The position numbers and the translations under genes were made by a program. This document shows positions 57,999-64,000 of a DNA stretch of 64,000 nt, in pieces (the first letter of the stretch is position 1; each line of letters starts with the position of its first letter). Below the pieces are notes generated by a model that saw only the letters and a program-made list of their open reading frames with translations, was not told the origin of the DNA and searched no databases. The stretch lies in NCBI GenBank assembly GCA_004123355.1, contig SCHM01000002.1, positions 2,418,001-2,482,000 on the forward strand, given 5' to 3'. Source of the DNA: Amphirosellinia nigrospora (Eukaryota > Ascomycota > Sordariomycetes > Xylariales > Xylariaceae).

Positions 57999-60900
57999 TT
58001 AAGCCTTGGGCTGAAGCGCGGCGGGCAGGAACTTCGTCTTGGAAGCAATGTGCTGCGCGAGGTCGATCATGGGCTGGTTCTTGAGGATCTCCGAGACGTG
58101 GATGACGGCCTGAAGGTCCTTGAGAGCCCAGGCACGGATGTCGACGGCGATGAGGGAGTCGACACCGTAGATGTTGATCGGGCGGGACGGGTCGAGATCC
58201 TCGAGCTCCATCATGAGACCCTTGGCCAGCTTGACCATGAGGCCCTGGCAGACGACCTTGGTGGCGTCAGCCATAGTCTTGGCCGCGCCGATGACGGCGC
58301 CGAGGTCGATCGTTGAACCAGTGTTCTTGTTGGCTTTGGCATTCTGCGTGGCCGAGTCGAAGACGCGGAGGGGCCCGAAGCGGGCGTCGGCGAACCAGTA
58401 CGGGTCGTCAAAGCCGTTCGCCTTGACGAGGCCACCGCTAGAGAGACCTAGGATAGGCTGGTTGCGGATCTCGCCCGCCATGGCCTCCTCGAGGATTGCC
58501 CATAGCTGAGCGGAGCCGATCTGGGGTGCACCGCAGGCCACGATCTCGGGGACCTTACCCTGCTCTGACACGAAACCAATATCGCCCATCCAACCCAGGT
58601 CGATTGATGTACCGGTCAGGCCCAGAGTGCGGCGGTGGTACATGATAGCATCTTGGTACACGTTACCGGCATTGTAGTTGCTCTGGGCAATGGAACCGAT
58701 CTGGCCGGCGGCTGACGACAGTGTGATAAAGAAGTCGAGGTCCTTGGGTAGCTGGTTGTGTAGGTTGGTAGTGACGTAGTACTTAGGGCGGATGGCACCC
58801 TTCCAAGCGTCAAGGGGCATAGTCTCGAACATGGAATCCTGGGGCAGATGTTAGTAGTTGTATCAAAGATTTGATTAGGCTGAAAGGAATGGCTTACCTT
58901 GACATTCATGGCTAGAACAACAGTACCCTTGATGGGGGGAAGTCGCTCTGAGCCAGTTCTTCGAGGACCTTGGCACACTCGGCCTCGTCACCAATGTCGG
59001 TGGCAAAGACGCGGGTCTGAACGCCTCTGGCGGAGAGCTCGGCGAGGACAGCTTGGACGTCAGGGTTCTTAGCACCAGAGCGAGATGTGAGCGCGAAGTA
59101 CTTCGCGCCCTTGTCAGCCATCCAAGTGAGCATGGAGCGACCGAGACCACCGGTACCACCAGGGATGAGGTAGGTAGCGTTGGGGCTGAGCTTGAGCTCG
59201 GTCTTCTTGCCACGGGTAACCGGGACGATGTCATTCTCGACGACTTGCAGGACAACCTTGCCCAAGGAGCGGCGAGATTGTAGGATACGGAAGGCGTCGG
59301 CAATCTCAGAAAACTTCTTGATGTTGAGCGGGACGAGCTTGAACACACCCTCGGCATAGTATTTCAGGACATCTGCCATCAGCTTGCTGAAGACCCGCTT
59401 GTTGGTGCGGTACATTTGGAGGACGTTGACACCGGAGAACGTGGCGTTGTTCAGGAACGGCACCATGTCTAGACCGGTGTTTGACTTGATGTCCTTGACA
59501 CCCAGCTCGATGAAGCGACCAAATGGTGCAATGCAGTGCCAGGTCTGGCGCAACAATTCGCCTGTGAGCGAGTTGATGACAACTTGGACACCTTCGCCCT
59601 TAGTGATGCGCTTGATGCCCTGGACAAAGCCGGCATCCTTGTTGCTAAAGATGTGGTCGTCAGGAATTCCATACTTCTCCTTGAGAAGGTTCTTCTCAGT
59701 CTCGGAGGAGACGGTGACAAGCACTTCGGCACCAATGTGTTGAGCCATCTGAATCGCACCCTGGCCGAGGACGTCGGCAGCTGAGTGGATCAAAATAGTC
59801 TCGCCTGCCTCAAGACGGGCAGCATTGTAAACACTGTAGGCGGCGGTACCATAGGAGATCATCATGGAAGCACCCTCTTCGAAGGACATGGATTCGGGCA
59901 GCTTCTGGAAGTTCTCTTGGCTGTTGCGGACGTAGGTTCTGTACCAGCCATTGGCAACAGTAAGGACGCGGTCGCCAACGGCGTAGTCAGAGACGTCCTT
60001 GCCAAGGCGCGTGATGACACCAGAGCATTCAACACCTAGATTGACGTCCCAGATCTGGCCAACGGCGACGACCATGTCGAACTGGTCGAGACCGACAGCC
60101 TTGACTTCAATCTCGACTTCTGAGTCGCCGAGGGGCTTCTCGTGCTCAGCATCGTCACTGAAGAAGAAGCTGTCAAGCTCACCGGTGGCCTTAATACCAA
60201 GCTTGAGGGCACGGCCGGCCTGCTTGAGGGGCTGCAGTGATACGGCGTTCTCGCTATCCTCATCAGGCTTAAGCAGTCTGCTAAGGTTCTCATCAGTGCC
60301 CAGACGGAGGATGTGAAGAGCGCCCTTGCGAGCAGCGAACTCGTGCTCAATGTTAGCAGCATCACCCTGAATGTCAAGCGTCTTCAGGATAGTGCTCGTG
60401 GTGGAAGGATCGTCGAGTGAAACGTCAGGATCGAGATCGAGAGTAGCGAGGCGGATCTCGGGAGCTTCACCGCGGACGGTGCGGGCGAGACCAGTGATCA
60501 TGTTGAGCGCAGGTCGTCGAGTGTCAATGGTGGCGCCACCTTGTGTGAGCCAGAGTGTTCCATCAGAGCGGAGGAAAATATTCTTGATTGCCGTGTATTG
60601 CGCTTCATCCATGGTGGTTAGCACCGAGTTCTCAACTTCAGCAGAGACGATCACACGACTCTTAGTCAAGTCAGCCTCGGCAGCTTCAGTGAGGGTCTTC
60701 TTGTCAACAGTAGCACCCTTGGCGGTGAGTTTCTTGGTTAGTTCTTCAGCCAGACCCTTGGCCTGGGCAGACTCATCGGAACCAGTGACGATGGTAACAT
60801 TGTTAACAGGAGAAATCTCAGGCTCAATGGGGTTGGTGGAGGCCACGAGCGAAGATGACCAACCGACATCGTCACGGTCACGGAAGCATAGATCCGCACC

Positions 60901-63900
60901 AGTGAAGCCGACAGACTTAAGACGCTCGTCCCAGCCCTCTTCAGAAAGCTCCGGGCCCCAATGTCGGTCATCTTCCTCACCGAGCACCAGCCAGCAAGCA
61001 GACCGAAGACGGCAGAACGACGACCGATCTTGCTAGTCAACTCAGTGACGATGAGCTTACCACCAGGCTTTAGCAGTCTACGAGCATTGGCCAGAGTCGT
61101 GCTAATCTTGGAAGTAGCGTGCAGAACTTGAAAGGCGACAACAACATCGTAGGTACCTTCCTCGAAGCCCTGTTTGGCAGGCTCGTTTTCGACGTTCAAA
61201 ACCTTGAAGTCCATGAGAGAGCGGTATTCCTTGAACTCCTCAGCAGCCTCCGCGAAGAAAGAACCGGAGATATCGGTGTAAGTGTACTTGGTGAGCTTGC
61301 CAGCGATGTTCTCACCTAGAGCGGCAAAGATACGGCTAGTGGCCGAACCAGTACCGGCACCGATCTCCAAGATGCGGGGGGCTTCTTGGCAGCTAGGCGC
61401 TTGATGTACTCGCATTGGACGGCAGGAGTACGCTCGTCAGAGAGACCATAGCGGTACATCTCGTTAAGCGCGTTGTCGTGGTTCATAAGCTCCCAAGGCT
61501 CAATCTCACCCAGGAGGACACTCTCAATGTTGTCGCTAATACGGACCATCATCTTACCCTCAAGGCTGGTGGCTGCAGCACGAGCGAGGACTTCATCCTC
61601 GGTCTCTTTGCTGGATGACAACCACTCAGGAGTCTGGCAAGGAAGCTTGCTCTCGCTAGCCAGTTTAACCTGGTTCTTCATGTAGTTGTAGAAGATCAGG
61701 TGGGCAGGCGTCATGCGCTTAGCATCATCGTCGGTGAAGCGTTGAGCCATTCTCTTGCACACGATGTATGCGCACCACTCGAGGTCATAGACTTCCTTGT
61801 ACGGCACTTGGGGAGCCTTGTTGACAGCATCAGTCAGGATCTCCTTCAGAGTCTCGGGAGAGTTCTCGACGTCAACATGCCAAGTTGAGTAGGCACCCAA
61901 TTTGCGGACAGCCTTAATCTTGGCCTCGTCCTTCTCATCGTCCTTGGTCTCGGAGTTATAGTCAGTTGACTTCAAGCCCTCGAAGATGAGCAGAGGCTCG
62001 GCCACTTGTCGTCAGAGAGAACGACTGTTCCGTTGGTGCCATCAGCCCACTTCTCCTTGATCTCAGCATAACCCTGCAGCTTCGAGCCAACTTCGGTCGG
62101 CAGCTTGGCGGAGAGGTATATGCGCTCAATGTACTTGGGAACAGTGATCTTTTCAACGCCCTCAGCGGCCAAGAGAATATGGAAGATACCATCAAGGGTA
62201 GCGGGGTGAATGACGTAGGAAGATTCCACTTGAGCAGGCATCCAAGATTGGGTGTCAGGAACTTGGAGAGTTGCAACGACGGCATTGCCAGCAGTGTGCG
62301 ACTCCTTGAGTGTCTTGAAAGTCTCGCCCAGCGCATGCCCAGTTTCTCAAACTTGGCGAGAACTCATCGCCGGTGTGGGGAGCCAATTCGGTGCCCTGGA
62401 TGCGAGCATACTCGTTCTTGTATACTTCGTTGTTAGCGGCCTGCTCATCGGCAAAGCTAGTCGCGTGGTTGTCAGCTGCGTACTTCAGCGAGACGAGACC
62501 AGTGCTGTGCTGAGTCCAGGTTCCATCACGGGTACGGCTAGAAATGCTGAACTCTTTCCAGTATGTTGTGAGAGACCTCGAAGCAACTCGCCAGTTGCGG
62601 AGCTGGAGTTTGGTCTCGACAGGCTGATCCTCGTTGTCAGTGAGGACGATTGGTGCTCCGGGGAAAACATCTCGGAACTGGAAACCCTCAATGACTTTGC
62701 CAGGCTCAGCGATTTGACGCATGGCCTCAACAACCATGGTCAGGAAGCCAGCAGCGGAGAACAGGAATATGTCCTGTACACCGTGGTGTCGAGCCCATGG
62801 GATCTCAGTAGTGCGCAGGTAGTTTCGCCAAGCGGGCTCGGCGTCGCCGGAGAACACGTCGCGTGAACCGAGAATATCGTGCTTAGGTTCGCTCCGGTTC
62901 TTGTAGGCGTAGGACAAAGCGGTCTCATACCAAAATCGCGTATTGTGGTTCCATGAGAAAGGAGGAGGTCCACAAGGAAGCTTGGAGCCTCCTGCTTGGA
63001 GTCGAGGTGATTGGCCTTGCTAACATCGATAGGGAGACCCTTCTGAAAGAGGATACCAACGCCCTTGAGAGTGGTTCGGATCGCGTCCTCCTTGCGCATC
63101 AGCAAACTGAACAAGTTCAGCTCGGAGGGCTGCGCTGCATGGGCCTTGATAATCTGCTTGACAGGTCCCTGTAGGGCACCGTGAGGTCCAACTTCCATCA
63201 AAACAATGGGCTTACCGGAAACAGTGGGCTCGCTCAGAATGCCGGCTAGAGCTGGTCCGAAACGGACGCAGTTAACCATGTTGTCAACCCAGTACTGAGG
63301 GTCTAGAAGGGCGGCGTCATCGGTCTCCTTGCCGGTGACAGAAGAGAACATGCGAGCAGAGGTGGGTTCACCGCCTGTAATGCCCTTCATGGACTCATAG
63401 TAGGGTTCGGCTAGTTTTCTCATGTAAGGACTGTGGTAAGGAGTCTTAACTAGAAGCTTCCTAGCCCAGGCTTGGCTACCAATGACGTTAAGTACCTCAT
63501 CGATGCCCTCAGCACTGCCGGAAAGGGTCACACTCTCAGGGCTGTTTACACAAGCAACGACGGGCTTGGGGTCAGAAGTGCATTGGTCGATGAAAGGCTG
63601 CACAGCTTCCTCCCCAAGGGCGACTGCCAACATAGAGCCGGTGATGTTGAGACTGGCGGATAGACGACCACGATGGTAAGCAACGGTCCAAGCGGCCTCG
63701 CGAGAAAGGGCACCTTTGGCGTATGCGGCAGCGATCTCACCACTGGAGTGGCCAACGGTGAAATCAGGAGCTGCGCCCATTCTTTAAGAAGATCCACAAG
63801 ACCAACTTGAACCGCCGTACAAGCAGGCTGACTGATCTGGGGTTCGTTAACCCGCGAATCCGCCTGACCCTTTCCAAGCTCTTCAACAAGATCCCATTCA

Positions 63901-64000
63901 CAGCCAAGGCTCTTGAGGTGGGCAGCAGCTTCCTCGATACGAGTTCGGTACGTACGATAAGCAAGGAGTTCTCGGCCCATACCGAACCACTGAGCACCCT
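57999..64000 (-). CDS. Highly reducing iterative polyketide synthase, AT to ACP (5' part outside window)
   Basis: Multidomain enzyme that builds a reduced polyketide chain; the product is unknown. Domains seen, in order: acyltransferase with GHSSGEIAAAYAKGALS (active Ser) near 63750; dehydratase from HDILGSRDVFSG near 62875 to the HPATLDGIFH Asp region near 62190; C-methyltransferase with ILEIGAGTGSATS near 61375; enoylreductase with HSAADVLGQGAIQMAQHIGA near 59780; ketoreductase with YLIPGGTGGLGRSM near 59180; and ACP with IYGVDSLIAVDIRAW (phosphopantetheine Ser) near 58160. The ketosynthase lies beyond the right edge. One intron at about 58838-58899. About eight single-base losses break the frame, near 63780, 62970, 62360, 62328, 62007, 61380, 60985 and 58933; several are runs of 4, 6 or 7 C or G. 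ER to KR is clean for 2 kb. All domain motifs are intact, so the gene is probably functional. Confidence 0.92.

Noticed and set aside
1-64000. Programmed frameshifting as the cause of the many frame breaks
   Set aside because: Breaks differ in sequence context, fall in unrelated genes and mostly match plain homopolymer loss. No common slippery site or downstream structure was seen.
1-64000. RIP-driven pseudogenisation of the broken genes
   Set aside because: RIP makes C-to-T changes and stops, not single-base deletions; the reading blocks between breaks are intact and free of extra stops.
1-64000. tRNA genes and CRISPR arrays
   Set aside because: No convincing A and B box pair or cloverleaf was recognised by eye, and no regularly spaced repeats exist. 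A tRNA scan would be decisive.

Overview
The window is nuclear DNA of a filamentous ascomycete, most likely a Sordariomycete. Genes carry short GT-AG introns of roughly 50-80 bases with CTAAC-like branch points. The gene set includes an AA9 lytic polysaccharide monooxygenase with a CBM1 tail, a fungal PL1 pectate lyase, a GH5 hydrolase, a Ppo-type linoleate diol synthase and an iterative highly reducing polyketide synthase. Together these suggest a plant-associated or plant-litter-degrading life. About 23 protein genes can be supported. I recognised no tRNA, rRNA or CRISPR array.

Layout. 0-5.7 kb: AA9-CBM1 (cut by the left edge), a DUF2470 membrane protein, a tetraspanin and a DUF308-like membrane protein. 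6.6-19 kb: linoleate diol synthase, a DUF2235 hydrolase, a small cysteine-bearing protein, pectate lyase and a cupin. 19.8-29.3 kb: an EDC4/Ge-1-like decapping scaffold, a small membrane protein and a GH5 enzyme. 29.3-31.7 kb: an AT-rich gene desert with a decayed coding relic and a perfect 12-bp palindrome. 31.7-41 kb: a Ptc5-like mitochondrial PP2C, a KPWE-motif protein resembling the Pex39 peroxin, an unrecognised acidic protein, an Atg37/ACBD5-like acyl-CoA-binding protein and a thiamine-triphosphatase-like CYTH protein. 41.8-47.5 kb: a viperin-like radical-SAM enzyme divergent from a UMP/CMP-kinase-like protein, then a 740-bp foldback element and a eukaryotic RNase III. 47.9-56.8 kb: mitochondrial ribosomal protein mS33, a PUF RNA-binding protein and the 75-kDa subunit of complex I. 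58-64 kb: the AT-DH-MT-ER-KR-ACP part of a polyketide synthase whose KS end lies beyond the right edge.

The most interesting locus is the viperin/nucleotide-kinase pair. In vertebrates RSAD2 (viperin) sits beside CMPK2, and prokaryotic viperins are often found with nucleotide kinases. Here the same two activities are divergently arranged around a shared intergenic region of about 0.3 kb in a fungus. A long inverted repeat able to give hairpin RNA and an RNase III gene lie within 4 kb. This looks like a fungal version of a nucleotide-analogue antiviral module.

A caution applies to the whole window. Roughly 45-50 single-base frame breaks occur inside otherwise well-conserved coding sequence, almost all explained by one missing base in or next to a short homopolymer. 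They hit even the complex I 75-kDa gene, which is normally single-copy and needed for complex I. The simplest reading is a draft consensus with homopolymer undercalls, not mass pseudogenisation. Genes with breaks are therefore annotated as CDS and the breaks are described in each entry.
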